NCBI RefSeq assembly: GCF_014646055.1
Contig: NZ_BMMS01000003.1
Coordinates: 124,001-188,000, forward strand
DNA: 64,000 bases
DNA from: Wenjunlia tyrosinilytica
GTDB lineage: Bacteria > Actinomycetota > Actinomycetes > Streptomycetales > Streptomycetaceae
Reading direction: 5' to 3'
In this document: positions 17,500 to 29,228 of the stretch, piece after piece
Numbering within the stretch: position 1 is the stretch's first letter
Layout of the letters: each line of letters starts with the position of its first letter
Made by a program: the position numbers and the translations under genes
Notes under the pieces: generated by a model
Seen by the model: the letters and a program-made list of their open reading frames with translations, nothing else
Databases searched by the model: none
What the model was told of the DNA's origin: nothing

Positions 17500-18216
17500 T
17501 CACAATCCTCGTCGCGGGGCCGCCGGTTCGGCAGCGCCCTCGCCCGCCTGCGCCACCTGCCGGAGGAAGGGGTTGGTGGCGCGTTCGCGGCCGATGCTGG
17601 TCTGGGGGCCGTGTCCGGACAGGACCACGGTCGAGTCGTCCAGGGGCAGGCACACTCGGGCCAGCGACTGGAGGATCTCGGCGTGGTCGCCGCCGGGGAG
17701 ATCCGTGCGTCCGATGGAGCCGGCGAAGAGCAGGTCGCCCGAGAAGAACACCGAGGGGATGTCACCGCCCTCGGGCAGCCGGAACGTCACCGACCCCTTG
17801 GTATGCCCGGGCGCGTGGGCGACGGAGAACTCCAGGCCCGCCAGGTCGAGCGTGCCGCCGTCCTCGAGCTCCTTGACGTCGCTCGGCTCGCCCACGGTCA
17901 GCTCGCCGAGGAGCTGCGCGCCGAAGGCCCTGCCGAGGGCCTTCTCGGGGTCGCTCATCATGTACCGGTCCTCGGGGTGGATCCAGGCCGGGACGTCGTG
18001 CGCCCCGCACACCGGGACCACGGAGGCGACATGGTCGATGTGCCCGTGGGTGAGGATGACGGCGGCGGGCTTGAGCCGGTGCTCCCGGATCAGCTCCTGG
18101 ACGCCGTCGGTGGCCTGGTGGCCCGGGTCGATGATCACGCACTCCTCACCCGCGGCGGGGGCGACCAGGTAGCAATTGGTCCCCCAGGCCCCTGCGGGGA
18201 ACCCGGCAATGAGCAC
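17500..18216 (-). CDS. metallo-beta-lactamase fold hydrolase (glyoxalase II-like)
   Basis: A 238-residue protein with the zinc signature THGHIDH (57-62 for HGHIDH), a downstream [10 protein letters not shown] and [17 protein letters not shown], and a final SGHGPQT. This set matches the glyoxalase II/persulfide dioxygenase-like branch. The substrate is not established. The GTG at 18216 ([18 protein letters not shown]) has AGGA 5-9 bases upstream and is the conserved start. It sits between the PPIase gene (divergent) and hisS, an order also found, as I recall, in Mycobacterium (Rv2581c). Confidence 0.88.
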   Translation of the reverse strand: MLIAGFPAGAWGTNCYLVAPAAGEECVIIDPGHQATDGVQELIREHRLKPAAVILTHGHIDHVASVVPVCGAHDVPAWIHPEDRYMMSDPEKALGRAFGAQLLGELTVGEPSDVKELEDGGTLDLAGLEFSVAHAPGHTKGSVTFRLPEGGDIPSVFFSGDLLFAGSIGRTDLPGGDHAEILQSLARVCLPLDDSTVVLSGHGPQTSIGRERATNPFLRQVAQAGEGAAEPAAPRRGL

Positions 18217-18438
18217 GTTCGTCCTCAGATCGTCGGTGGAGGTTTCGGCTCGTACGAGACTACCGGCGCCGCCGGGCCGATCGCGAACCAGTTGGGTCCG
18301 GATCGGGTGGCTCTCTCCTACACTGTGCGCCTGACCGGCCCACGGGATCGGGCTGGGCCGGCGCACAGGATCGCGCCGCACATCGGGCGGCACAGCGGGG
18401 AACGGCTCCGCGCGGACGCACGAACGGGAGGCAGGTCG

Positions 18439-19290
18439 GTGGCCAGCAGGGACCAACGGCGGCGGCAGCTCGCCCGGCAGAAGTTCGAGCGGCAGCAGCA
18501 GCGGCGGGCTGAACGGCGGGCCAGGGTGAGGCGCCGCAACGCCGTGATCGCCGCGGTGGTCGCCGTCGCCGTGGCCGGCGGAGGAGCGGCCTGGGCCTCC
18601 ATGGCGCTGACCGGGGACGACAAGGGCTCGCCGGGCGCCAACGGCGCTCCCTCGGACTCCGCCACGCCGTCGGCCTCCCCGACGAGCAAGGCCCCCGACC
18701 CGTGCGACGAGCCGGCCAAGGGCTCCCCCGCGAAGAAGACGTGGAAGAAGGAGCCGGCGCTGACGGTGGACAAGCAGGCGAAGTACACCATGGCGCTGGA
18801 GACCACCTGCGGCAAGGTCACGCTCTCCCTGGACGCGGCGAAGGCGCCGCGCACCGTGAACTCGTTCGCGTTCCTGGCCCAGCACAAGTTCTTCGACCAC
18901 ACGAAGTGCCACCGCCTGGTCACGGGGAGCATCCATGTGCTCCAGTGCGGCGACCCGACCGGCACCGGCTCGGGCGGGCCCGGCTACACGATTCCCGACG
19001 AGAACCTGTCGGACCCGCTGGTCAAGGACAAGGTCTACCCGGCCGGGACGGTCGCGATGGCCAACCAGTACGACGCGCAGAAGAACACCGGCCGCAACAC
19101 CGGCGGCAGCCAGTTCTTCCTCGTGTTCAAGGACAGCCCGCTGCCGCCGGACTACACCCCGTTCGGCAGGATCACCGGGGGGATGGACGTCCTGGAAAAG
19201 GTCGCCGGCGCGGGCACGGCCACGGGCACTCCCGACGGCCCGCCGAACGCGACGGTGGTCATCGACAGGGCGACGGTCGTCAAGGGCTGA
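18439..19290 (+). CDS. membrane-anchored cyclophilin-type peptidyl-prolyl isomerase
   Basis: A 283-residue protein: a basic coiled N-terminus (RRRQLARQKFERQQQRRAE), one membrane helix (about 35-55), a Ser/Pro/Thr linker, and a C-terminal cyclophilin domain with TVNSFAFLAQHKFFDHTKCHR, NTGGSQFFLVF and TPFGRITGGMDVL. GGGAGG lies 7 bases before the GTG at 18439. It probably assists folding of exported proteins. The catalytic arginine of human CypA (FHR) is present in the CHRL motif; the usual tryptophan is not obvious. Divergent from the hydrolase gene. Confidence 0.88.
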   Translation: MASRDQRRRQLARQKFERQQQRRAERRARVRRRNAVIAAVVAVAVAGGGAAWASMALTGDDKGSPGANGAPSDSATPSASPTSKAPDPCDEPAKGSPAKKTWKKEPALTVDKQAKYTMALETTCGKVTLSLDAAKAPRTVNSFAFLAQHKFFDHTKCHRLVTGSIHVLQCGDPTGTGSGGPGYTIPDENLSDPLVKDKVYPAGTVAMANQYDAQKNTGRNTGGSQFFLVFKDSPLPPDYTPFGRITGGMDVLEKVAGAGTATGTPDGPPNATVVIDRATVVKG

Positions 19291-19608
19291 CCGCCCACGG
19301 CGGCGAGCGGCGGGTTTCGTGGAAATTTCGGCCGTGCGGGATGCGGACAGCCCGCACGCCGTTCGCCTATGTTGGGCGTTGTATAGGGTGCCTGTTCCGA
19401 CGGCTGCCACCCAGGTCATCTTGAAACTAAACTGTCTGATCACCACTGATCGACAGGAATTATCGGCAGCATCAGCAGCGCGTCGGACCGGCCGTGGTAC
19501 GCGGCCCGGCCGGAGGGCCTCTCCCCGCCGAACTCTGGCGGGGAGGGAGAAACTGTGGACGATGTCCGCGGGTGGGAGACCACCGGGGCATCACGTGGAG
19601 GAGGCGCT
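19291..19608 (+). other. 318-base leader region before the DUF349 gene
   Basis: No gene is supported here. The stretch is locally AT-richer around TTGAAACTAAACTGTCTGAT (19421-19440). A hairpin at about 19334-19358 (GTGCGGG/CCCGCAC) may end the PPIase transcript. A perfect 9-bp hairpin CTCCCCGCC/GGCGGGGAG lies at 19521-19545, about 60 bases before the DUF349 start, and could be a leader structure. Confidence 0.4.
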
Positions 19609-20838
19609 GTGACCAGCGACCCATGGGGCCGCGTCGACGAGCAGGGGACCGTGTACGTGCGCACGGCCGACGGTGAACGCGTCGTCGGTTCGTGGCAGGC
19701 CGGATCCCCTGAGGAGGCCCTCGCCTACTTCGAGCGCAAGTACGAAGGACTTGCCGTCGAGATCGGCCTCCTTGAGCGGCGGGTACGGACGACGGATCTG
19801 TCACCGAAGGACGCGTTGACCGCCATCGAGCATCTGCGCGCGTCCGTGGACGAGGCGCACGCCGTGGGCGACCTCGACGCGCTGTCCAAGCGGCTGGACG
19901 CCCTGGTGAGCGCGGTGGAGGAGCGGCGCGAGGAGCGCAAGGCGCAGAAGGCCAAGGCGACCGACGAGGCCCGGCACGCCAAGGAGGCGCTGGTCGTCGA
20001 GGCCGAGGAGCTGGCGGCCAGCGAGCAGTGGAGGGCAGCCGGGGAGCGGCTGCGGGCCCTGGTGGACACCTGGAAGGGGCTGCCGCGCCTGGACCGCAAG
20101 ACCGACGACGAGCTGTGGCACCGCTTCTCGCATGCCCGCTCGGCGTTCTCCAAGCGCCGCAAGTCGCACTTCGCCTCGCTCGACGCCCAGCGCGAGGAGG
20201 CTCGCCGCCGCAAGGAGAAGCTGGTCGAGGAGGCCGAGGCGCTGTCGGACTCCACCGACTGGGGCCCGACGGCGGCCCGCTACCGCGAGCTGATGGCGGA
20301 GTGGAAGGCGGCGGGGCGCGCCCAGCGCGAGGCCGAGGACGACCTGTGGAACCGCTTCCGCGGCGCCCAGGACATCTTCTTCCAGGCCCGCTCCGAGGTC
20401 TTCGCCGAGCGCGATGCCGAGCAGCGCGAGAACCTCACCCGCAAGGAGGAGCTGGTCGTCGAGGCCGAGAAGATCCTCCCGGTGACCGATCTGAAGGCGG
20501 CCAGGGCCGCGTTCCGGCTGGTCAACGAGCGGTGGGAGCAGATCGGGCACGTTCCGCGCGACGCCAGGCCGAAGATCGAGGCCCGGCTGCACGCCGTGGA
20601 GCGGGCGATCCACGAGGCCGAGGACTCGGAGTGGCGCCGCACCAACCCGGAGGCGCGCGCCCGCGCCGAGGGGCTCACGGGGCAGCTCCAGGCCGCGGTG
20701 GACAAGCTCCGCTCCCAGGCGAACGCCGCGCGTGCCTCGGGCAACAACGCCAAGGCGGACAAGCTCGAGGCGGAGCTGGCGGGCCGTGAGGCACTGCTGG
20801 AGCAGGCACTGAAGGGCCTCGAGGAGTTCGGCGGCTGA
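19609..20838 (+). CDS. DUF349 coiled-coil protein
   Basis: A 409-residue, highly charged, mostly alpha-helical protein with several DUF349 repeats, seen as recurring W-x-x-x-G segments (EQWRAAGERLRALVDTWKGL, STDWGPTAARYRELMAEWKAAG) followed by LWxRFRxAxxxFFxxR blocks. GGAGGAGG lies about 5 bases before the GTG at 19609. Function is unknown; family members resemble SbcC-like coiled coils only in composition. It is conserved next to relA in streptomycetes and converges on relA across a strong terminator. Confidence 0.88.
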   Translation: MTSDPWGRVDEQGTVYVRTADGERVVGSWQAGSPEEALAYFERKYEGLAVEIGLLERRVRTTDLSPKDALTAIEHLRASVDEAHAVGDLDALSKRLDALVSAVEERREERKAQKAKATDEARHAKEALVVEAEELAASEQWRAAGERLRALVDTWKGLPRLDRKTDDELWHRFSHARSAFSKRRKSHFASLDAQREEARRRKEKLVEEAEALSDSTDWGPTAARYRELMAEWKAAGRAQREAEDDLWNRFRGAQDIFFQARSEVFAERDAEQRENLTRKEELVVEAEKILPVTDLKAARAAFRLVNERWEQIGHVPRDARPKIEARLHAVERAIHEAEDSEWRRTNPEARARAEGLTGQLQAAVDKLRSQANAARASGNNAKADKLEAELAGREALLEQALKGLEEFGG

Positions 20839-20864
20839 GACCCGCCACCGCCGACGTGCGAAGC

Positions 20865-20898
20865 GCCGCGGCCCCGGACATCGGTCCGGGGCCGCGGC
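20865..20898. terminator. perfect 14-bp hairpin between DUF349 and relA
   Basis: GCCGCGGCCCCGGA pairs perfectly with TCCGGGGCCGCGGC around a six-base loop. It lies between two convergent genes and is expected to stop transcription from both sides. Confidence 0.85.
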
Positions 20899-20946
20899 AA
20901 TTGGTGTGCGTCCTGTCCTCGGCGTGTGCGTGCTGCCGGGCCGCGC

Positions 20947-23475
<2,529 letters not shown>

Positions 23476-23580
23476 GGGCACTCCTCAGGGGCCTCTCCCT
23501 GCCCGGCGGGCGGACGAAGGAGGGAGGGTCCGGAAATCCATGGTAGCGATCGAGCGGGCGTGGACGCTCACCGGAACGGA

Positions 23581-23612
23581 CGCGGGCCCCCGGCGTGCGC
23601 CGGGGGCCCGCG
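23581..23612 (-). terminator. terminator between apt and relA
   Basis: CGCGGGCCCCCGGC and GCCGGGGGCCCGCG form a perfect 14-bp stem with a GTGC loop, 29 bases after the apt stop. It would end the long secD-secF-apt transcript. Confidence 0.8.
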
Positions 23613-23640
23613 ATGTGCGACCGGCTGTCGCCGGACCGCC

Positions 23641-24213
23641 TCAGATGGTGACGAGAACGTCCAGGGAAGCCCCGCCGAGGGACTCCTCCAGACGGGCCCG
23701 GCCGCCGAGGAAGCCGAGCTCCAGCAGGACCGCGAGGCCCGCGACCTCGGCCCCGGTCCTGCGGATGAGCGCCAGGGAGGCCTCCGCGGTTCCGCCGGTG
23801 GCCAGGACGTCGTCGACCACGAGCACACGGTCGCCCGCGCCGAAGGAGTCCTGCTTGACCTCGATGACGGCGTTGCCGTACTCGAGCTCGTAGGACTGCG
23901 CCAGACAGACTCCGGGGAGCTTGCCCTCCTTACGCACCGGGACGAAGCCCAGACCGGCCTTGACGGCCACCGGGGCGGCCAGGATGAAGCCTCTGGCCTC
24001 CAGACCGGCCACCTTGGTGGCGCCGTGCCGTACGGCCAGCTCCGCCAGCGCGTCCACCAGCGCCGTGAAGGCGCCGGAGTCGGCGAGCAGCGGGGTGATG
24101 TCCTTGAACACCACACCCGGCTTCGGGTAGTCCGGCACGTCCTCGATGCGGTCGAGCAGGAGCGTGCGCAGATCGGACGGGGCCTCGGTGGACCCGGTGT
24201 CCGTGGAACTCAT
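23641..24213 (-). CDS. apt: adenine phosphoribosyltransferase
   Basis: A 190-residue purine salvage enzyme converting adenine and PRPP to AMP. The PRPP-binding motif is RVLVVDDVLATGGTA, and the family signature GVVFKDITPLLAD and GLEARGFI are present. It starts 15 bases after secF on the same strand, so it is part of the Sec operon. The genetic neighbourhood secDF-apt-relA is conserved in actinobacteria. Confidence 0.95.
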   Translation of the reverse strand: MSSTDTGSTEAPSDLRTLLLDRIEDVPDYPKPGVVFKDITPLLADSGAFTALVDALAELAVRHGATKVAGLEARGFILAAPVAVKAGLGFVPVRKEGKLPGVCLAQSYELEYGNAVIEVKQDSFGAGDRVLVVDDVLATGGTAEASLALIRRTGAEVAGLAVLLELGFLGGRARLEESLGGASLDVLVTI

Positions 24214-24227
24214 CTGGTCGGTCTCCT

Positions 24228-25376
24228 TCAGCGCCGCTTGCCGGACGGGCGGTTCCTGCCGCGGCTGCGGCTCGTCGGCTGCCTGCGCTGGCCTCCGATG
24301 CCCGCGGTGGCCGCGTCGGGCTCCACGCCGTCCTCGCCGCCGTCCTCGCCCGTGGCCGCGTCCTGCGGCTCCTTCGTGAGGTCCGGGGCCTTGCCCTTGG
24401 CGGCGTCGGAGGCCCGGCGGGCGGCGACCCGCTTGGCCAGGGCCTTCATCTCCGGCTGCTGTTCCTTGAGCCAGGCCAGCAGCGGGGTGGCGATGAAGAT
24501 CGACGAGTAGGCACCGGCCGCGAGGCCGACGAACAGCGACAGCGCGATGTCGTTGAGCATGCCCGCGCCGAGCAGGCCGCCACCGACGAACAGCAGCGCG
24601 GCGACCGGCAGGAGTGCCAGGACCGAGGTGTTGATCGAGCGCACCAGGGTCTGGTTGAGGCCGTGGTTGGCCGCCTCGGAGTAGTTGCGGCGGTTCTGCT
24701 TGGTGATGTCCTTGGTGTTCTCCTTGATCGTGTCGAAGACCACCACGGTGTCGTAGAGCGAGTAACCGAGGATGGTCAGCAGACCGATCACGGTGCCGGG
24801 GGTGACCTCGAAGCCGACGAGCGCGTACACACCGACGGTGATGGTGAGGTCATGGATTAGCGCGACGAGCGCCGCGATCGCCATCCGCCACTCGAACGCC
24901 ATGGCCAGGTAGATCACCACCAGGACCATGAAGATCCCCAGGCCCGTCCAGGCCTTCTTGGAGATCTCCTCGCCCCAGCTGGGGCCGATGACCTGGGCCT
25001 TGATCTTGCTGACGTCGACGCCGACGTCCTTGGCGAACTCCTGCTTCGCCGCGTCCGCCTTCTCGGTGGACAGCTCCGCCATCTGGACGCGCAGTTGGCC
25101 GTTGCCGAGCTTCTGGACGATCGGCGTGTGGCCGGTGATCTCCTCCGCGGCGTGCCTGGCCTGGTCCTGCGAGACCGACGGGGTGGTCTTGTCGACCGTG
25201 AAGACCGCGCCGCCGGAGAACTCGATGCCCATCTGCAGGCCCGGCGTGATCAGGCCGATGACCGCGGCGACGGTGATGAGCAGGGAGAGCAGGAACCAGC
25301 GCTTCTTCTTGCCGACGAAGTCGTAGGAGACCTCGCCTCGGTACATCCGCTCGCCGAGGTTGCCCAGCCGGGACAT
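24228..25376 (-). CDS. secF: protein translocase subunit SecF
   Basis: A 382-residue RND-type membrane protein with six hydrophobic segments: the first at RWFLLSLLITVAAVIGLI, then a periplasm-facing P1-like domain starting GIEFSGGAVFTV, then five clustered helices including LLTILGYSLYDTVVVFDTIKE, the SecF signature. With SecD it uses the proton gradient to pull proteins out of SecYEG. The C-terminal about 70 residues are charged and disordered. Its ATG overlaps the secD stop by one base. Confidence 0.96.
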   Translation of the reverse strand: MSRLGNLGERMYRGEVSYDFVGKKKRWFLLSLLITVAAVIGLITPGLQMGIEFSGGAVFTVDKTTPSVSQDQARHAAEEITGHTPIVQKLGNGQLRVQMAELSTEKADAAKQEFAKDVGVDVSKIKAQVIGPSWGEEISKKAWTGLGIFMVLVVIYLAMAFEWRMAIAALVALIHDLTITVGVYALVGFEVTPGTVIGLLTILGYSLYDTVVVFDTIKENTKDITKQNRRNYSEAANHGLNQTLVRSINTSVLALLPVAALLFVGGGLLGAGMLNDIALSLFVGLAAGAYSSIFIATPLLAWLKEQQPEMKALAKRVAARRASDAAKGKAPDLTKEPQDAATGEDGGEDGVEPDAATAGIGGQRRQPTSRSRGRNRPSGKRR

Positions 25377-27127
25377 CAGGCCTCCTTCACGGGGGTGGCG
25401 GGACGACGGCGTCCCCGGATGGGAGCGGGCTTGGCACCCAGGCGCTTGGGGTCCAGTCCGGAGAACTTGTGGCCGCCGCCGAAGAACTCGGTGCGGGCCA
25501 GCAGGGTCATCAGCGGCTTGGTGAACAGGAACACCACCACGACGTCGAGCAGCGTGGTCAGGCCGAGGGTGAACGCGAAGCCCTGCACCTTGCCGACCGA
25601 GACGATGTACAGCACCGCGGCCGCCAGGAACGAGACGAAGTCCGAGACGAGGATGGTGCGCCTGGCCCGTGGCCAGGCGCGCTCCACGGCGGGCCGCAGC
25701 GACCGGCCCTCGCGGATCTCGTCGCGGATGCGCTCGAAGTACACGATGAACGAGTCCGCGGTGATACCGATGGCGACGATCGCGCCGCAGACCGCCGGCA
25801 GGTTCAGCGCGAAGCCGATGCCCGGTCCGAGCAGCGTCATGATCGAGTAGGTCAGCACCGCGGAGACCGCCAGGCTGAGGATCGAGACGAAGGCCAGACC
25901 GCGGTAGTACAGCAGCGAGTACCCGATGACCAGGGCCATACCGATGGCGCCCGCGATCAGGCCGCCCTGGAGCTGGTCGCTGCCGAGCGCGGCGGAGACC
26001 TCGGTGACGTCGTCGGTCTGGAAGGTCAGCGGAAGGGCGCCGAAGGACAGGATGTTGGCCAGGCTCTGGGCCTGCTCCTGTGTGAAGCTGCCGGTGATCT
26101 CCGCCTGGCCGCCGCCGATGGCGTTGGTGACCTGCGGGTGGGAGAACACATCGCCGTCGAGCACGATCGCGAACTGGTTGTTCGGCGGCTGCTGGGTGGC
26201 GAGCTTGCCGGTGATGCCCTGGAACTTGCTCGCGCCCTTGCCGGTGAACTTCAGCGTCACGAGCCACTGGCCGCGCTGCTGGTCGAACACGCCCTTGGCG
26301 TTGGAGAGGTCGGTGCCGTCGACGGCCACGGGGCCGAGCACGAACTTCTCGTCCTTGGACTCACCGGTGCCGCAGGCGACGACCTTGTCCTCGGGCTTGC
26401 CCAGCGGGGGCTTGACGTTCTTGTCGGTGCAGTCGAGCGCCGCGAACTTCTTCTGCAGGTCCGCGGGGATCGTGCTGTCCAGCGCACCGGGCGGGGTGGC
26501 CGGCTTCGACGCGCTCGGCTTCGGGCTGGGGGTGTCCTTCGTCAGCGCGCCGGAGACCGCTCGGCCCTGGGTGGTGGAGCTCGGCGAGGGCGAGGGCGAG
26601 GAGCCGGAGGTGTCGGCGCTCGCCGAGGAAGAAGCGCTCTGGGAGGGCGTGGGGCTCTGCTTGCCCTGGTCCTGGCTGCCCGGCTTGCCCGACTGGCTGG
26701 GACTCGGCTTGGGCTTCGGCGCCTTCCCTGCCTGGGCGACGGCGATCACGGGGCGGAAGAACAGACGGGCGGTCTTGCCGACCTGTTCCTTCGCCTCCTG
26801 CTCGTTCGTGCCCTTGGGGATATTGACGATGATGTGCTTGTCGCCCTGGGTCTGAACCTCGGCCTCGGTCACACCGACACCATTGACACGCCGGCTGATG
26901 ATATTGGCGGCGGTCTTGAGGTTCGCCTGGTTGATCGCGTTCTTCTGGCCGGGCTCGTTCTTCGCCGTCAGCGTGATGCTGGTACCGCCCGCGAGGTCGA
27001 TGCCCAGACGCGGCGTCGTCGTGCCGGAAAGGAGCATCCCTCCCACCAGTGCGACGATCGCCAGCAGGATCACAGCCAGGGCGCGCCCCGGGTACTGCTG
27101 GGAGCGGCCCTTCTTGGGTGCTGCCAC
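25376..27127 (-). CDS. secD: protein translocase subunit SecD
   Basis: A 583-residue partner of SecF. It has one N-terminal membrane helix, the GIDLAGGTSITL signature, a large exported domain interrupted by a long Pro/Ser/Thr/Lys-rich insert (about residues 140-215) as seen in streptomycetes, and a C-terminal five-helix bundle with ITADSFIVYFERIRDEIREG. The start is a GTG (27127). It lies 109 bases downstream of yajC, with a hairpin in the gap that may lower read-through. Confidence 0.96.
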   Translation of the reverse strand: MAAPKKGRSQQYPGRALAVILLAIVALVGGMLLSGTTTPRLGIDLAGGTSITLTAKNEPGQKNAINQANLKTAANIISRRVNGVGVTEAEVQTQGDKHIIVNIPKGTNEQEAKEQVGKTARLFFRPVIAVAQAGKAPKPKPSPSQSGKPGSQDQGKQSPTPSQSASSSASADTSGSSPSPSPSSTTQGRAVSGALTKDTPSPKPSASKPATPPGALDSTIPADLQKKFAALDCTDKNVKPPLGKPEDKVVACGTGESKDEKFVLGPVAVDGTDLSNAKGVFDQQRGQWLVTLKFTGKGASKFQGITGKLATQQPPNNQFAIVLDGDVFSHPQVTNAIGGGQAEITGSFTQEQAQSLANILSFGALPLTFQTDDVTEVSAALGSDQLQGGLIAGAIGMALVIGYSLLYYRGLAFVSILSLAVSAVLTYSIMTLLGPGIGFALNLPAVCGAIVAIGITADSFIVYFERIRDEIREGRSLRPAVERAWPRARRTILVSDFVSFLAAAVLYIVSVGKVQGFAFTLGLTTLLDVVVVFLFTKPLMTLLARTEFFGGGHKFSGLDPKRLGAKPAPIRGRRRPATPVKEA

Positions 27128-27149
27128 CTTCTCGATTCTCCCTGTCCGA

Positions 27150-27185
27150 ACCGCCCCGCGTCGCTTTGTGGGCGTGCGGGGCGGT
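27150..27185 (-). terminator. hairpin between yajC and secD
   Basis: ACCGCCCCGC and GCGGGGCGGT form a 10-bp stem enclosing 16 bases in the 109-base gap. It may act as a partial terminator or an mRNA processing or stability element. Confidence 0.45.
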
Positions 27186-27236
27186 CACGAAGTGTTGATG
27201 AGGATGTGCCGGTCCGTGAACGGCCGGCCCCGGGCG

Positions 27237-27755
27237 CTACTTGGTGGCGGGGCCGTCCTCGTCGTCGCTCTTCGCGTCCTCGGCCTTCGACTCAGGGGTG
27301 TCGTCGGGCTTCGCCGCGGGGGTGCCGCCGGGCTTCGCCGCGGCGGTGCCGCCGTCGGCCGAGGGCTTGGCGTCGGCCTTCTTGCCCAGGTCGATCGGCT
27401 CGAGGCCCTCGGGGCTGTCGGGAACGACGGGCAGCTCGTCGCCCTTGATCCCCCCATCGAGGGAGTCGTCGACGTGGCCGTTGACGATGCGGTCGAACTC
27501 GGAGTCCTCGAGGACGGCGCCGATCGCGTTCTTGGCGAACAGGGCGTGCACGCCCGAGGCGATCTCGAGGACAACGGTGTCGTCGTTGACCTCCTTGACG
27601 GTGGCGTACAGCCCGCCGATCGTCCGCACCCCCGTCCCCGGCTGCATTTCATTGCGCATCTGAGCGGCAGCGCGCTGCTTGTTCTTGGCCGAGCGCGTCA
27701 TCAGGAACATGGCACCGATGAGCACGATGAACGGGAGGAGAGTGACAATGTTCAC
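27237..27755 (-). CDS. yajC: preprotein translocase subunit YajC
   Basis: A 172-residue protein. The N-terminus VNIVTLLPFIVLIGAMFLMTR (GTG start) is a single membrane helix, followed by the YajC core QMRNEMQPGTGVRTIGGLYATVKEVNDDTVVLEIA. The C-terminal about 60 residues form an Ala/Lys/Asp/Pro-rich tail with short imperfect repeats of PGGTPAAKPDDTP type, longer than in E. coli. It is an accessory part of the SecDF complex and is encoded between ruvB and secD, as usual. Confidence 0.92.
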   Translation of the reverse strand: MNIVTLLPFIVLIGAMFLMTRSAKNKQRAAAQMRNEMQPGTGVRTIGGLYATVKEVNDDTVVLEIASGVHALFAKNAIGAVLEDSEFDRIVNGHVDDSLDGGIKGDELPVVPDSPEGLEPIDLGKKADAKPSADGGTAAAKPGGTPAAKPDDTPESKAEDAKSDDEDGPATK

Positions 27756-27773
27756 GGTCTCAGGAAGTCCTTC

Positions 27774-27800
27774 ACGGGGCCGCCGCCAGCGGCGGCCCGT
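27774..27800 (-). terminator. hairpin between ruvB and yajC
   Basis: A GC-rich inverted repeat (ACGGGGCCGCCGC with its complement, one bulged G) lies 19 bases upstream of the yajC start. It may terminate the ruv transcript or structure the yajC leader. The other roughly 190 bases up to ruvB show nothing further. Confidence 0.4.
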
Positions 27801-27988
27801 CTGCGGGGGATATGGGGGCCGTCTCCTCAGAGGCGGCGTCGGCGGAGTCTAAGCGAACCCGCCTTTGTGGAACAACGCCAAGCATTGCATCCGAGTTCCA
27901 TCCGGGGCGAGCCCCCGCGCTGCGGTGATATCGCACGCGTGTGAACCCCGGTCCGGAGCACATTCGCCGCAATGCCCCCTCAATGCTG

Positions 27989-29080
27989 TCACGGCTGACC
28001 GAAAAGGCCTTGCTGCGAACCGCCCCACCCCTGCTGGGGAGCGGTCAGGCCCAGATGCGCCCAGGCGGCCGGTGTGGCGACGCGGCCACGGGGAGTACGC
28101 GCCAGCAGCCCCTCCCGCACCAGGAACGGTTCGGCCACCTCCTCCACCGTCTCGCTCTCCTCGCCCACGGCCACCGCCAGCGTGGAGAGCCCCACCGGTC
28201 CCCCGCCGAAGAGTTTGAGGAGGGCTTCGAGCACGGCCCGGTCCAGCCGGTCCAGCCCGCGGGCGTCGACCTCGTACACGCTCAGCGCCCGGGCGGACAC
28301 CTCACGGGTGATGACGCCGTCGGCCTTGACCTGGGCGAAGTCGCGCACCCGGCGCAGCAGCCGGTTGGCGATACGGGGGGTGCCGCGGGAGCGTCCGGCG
28401 ATCTCGGCCGCCCCCTCGGCCTCGAGGGGGACGTCGAGCAGGCCGGCCGAGCGGTGCAGCACGCGCTCGAGTTCGGCGGGCGCGTAGAAGTCCATGTGGC
28501 CGGTGAAGCCGAAGCGGTCGCGCAGCGGTGGCGGCAGCAGGCCGGCGCGGGTGGTGGCGCCCACCAGGGTGAACGGGGGCAGCTCCAGCGGGATGGCGGT
28601 GGCCCCCGGCCCCTTGCCCACGATGACGTCGACCCGGAAGTCCTCCATCGCCATGTAGAGCATCTCCTCGGCGGGCCGGGACATGCGGTGGATCTCGTCG
28701 AGGAAGAGGACCTCGCCCTCGGCGAGCGAGGACAGGATGGCCGCGAGGTCCCCGGCGTGCTGGATGGCCGGGCCCGAGGTGATCCGGATGGGGGCGCCCA
28801 TCTCGGCGGCGATGATCATGGAAAGCGTGGTCTTGCCGAGACCGGGGGCGCCGGAAAGCAGCACATGGTCGGCGGTGGCGCCGCGCTGCCTGGCGGCCCT
28901 GAGCACGAGGTCGAGCTGTTCCCTGACCCGCTCCTGACCGACGAACTCGCCGAGGTCCTTGGGGCGCAGGGCGGCCTCGACGGCCTGGTCCTCCCGGTCG
29001 GCGGCGGCACCGACCAGCCGGTCGGCCGCACCCGGGCGCGGGTCGTCTGCGTCGCCGGGTGTGGTCTCGTCCCAATTCAC
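27989..29080 (-). CDS. ruvB: Holliday junction branch migration helicase RuvB
   Basis: A 363-residue AAA+ motor. Walker A GAPGLGKT (77-84), Walker [12 protein letters not shown], sensor [11 protein letters not shown], arginine finger region PLRDRFGF, and a C-terminal winged helix ([17 protein letters not shown]). The GTG at 29080 (VNWDETT) is the conserved start. The frame remains open upstream through an 18-bp repeat that would encode AATPNR units, but I consider that untranslated. It forms the branch migration complex with RuvA. ruvA ends 148 bases upstream, an unusually wide gap. Confidence 0.95.
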   Translation of the reverse strand: MNWDETTPGDADDPRPGAADRLVGAAADREDQAVEAALRPKDLGEFVGQERVREQLDLVLRAARQRGATADHVLLSGAPGLGKTTLSMIIAAEMGAPIRITSGPAIQHAGDLAAILSSLAEGEVLFLDEIHRMSRPAEEMLYMAMEDFRVDVIVGKGPGATAIPLELPPFTLVGATTRAGLLPPPLRDRFGFTGHMDFYAPAELERVLHRSAGLLDVPLEAEGAAEIAGRSRGTPRIANRLLRRVRDFAQVKADGVITREVSARALSVYEVDARGLDRLDRAVLEALLKLFGGGPVGLSTLAVAVGEESETVEEVAEPFLVREGLLARTPRGRVATPAAWAHLGLTAPQQGWGGSQQGLFGQP

Positions 29081-29104
29081 TGCGGATTGCCTCGCGTTGT
29101 CGTT

Positions 29105-29175
29105 GCGGTTCGGAGTGGCTGCGCGGTTCGGATTCGCTGCGCGGTTCGGAGTGGCTGCGCGGTCCGGGGCGGCTT
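29105..29175. repeat. 18-bp tandem repeat in the ruvA-ruvB gap
   Basis: Units at 29105-29122, 29123-29140 and 29141-29158 read GCGGTTCGGAGTGGCTGC or a close variant (GATTCG in the second), with a degraded fourth copy after them. The array lies just upstream of ruvB on its coding strand. Confidence 0.85.
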
Positions 29176-29228
29176 CCAGGGGCTCGGGATGGCTGTGCGG
29201 TCCAGGAGCTGCCACGGGCTCGGGGCGG

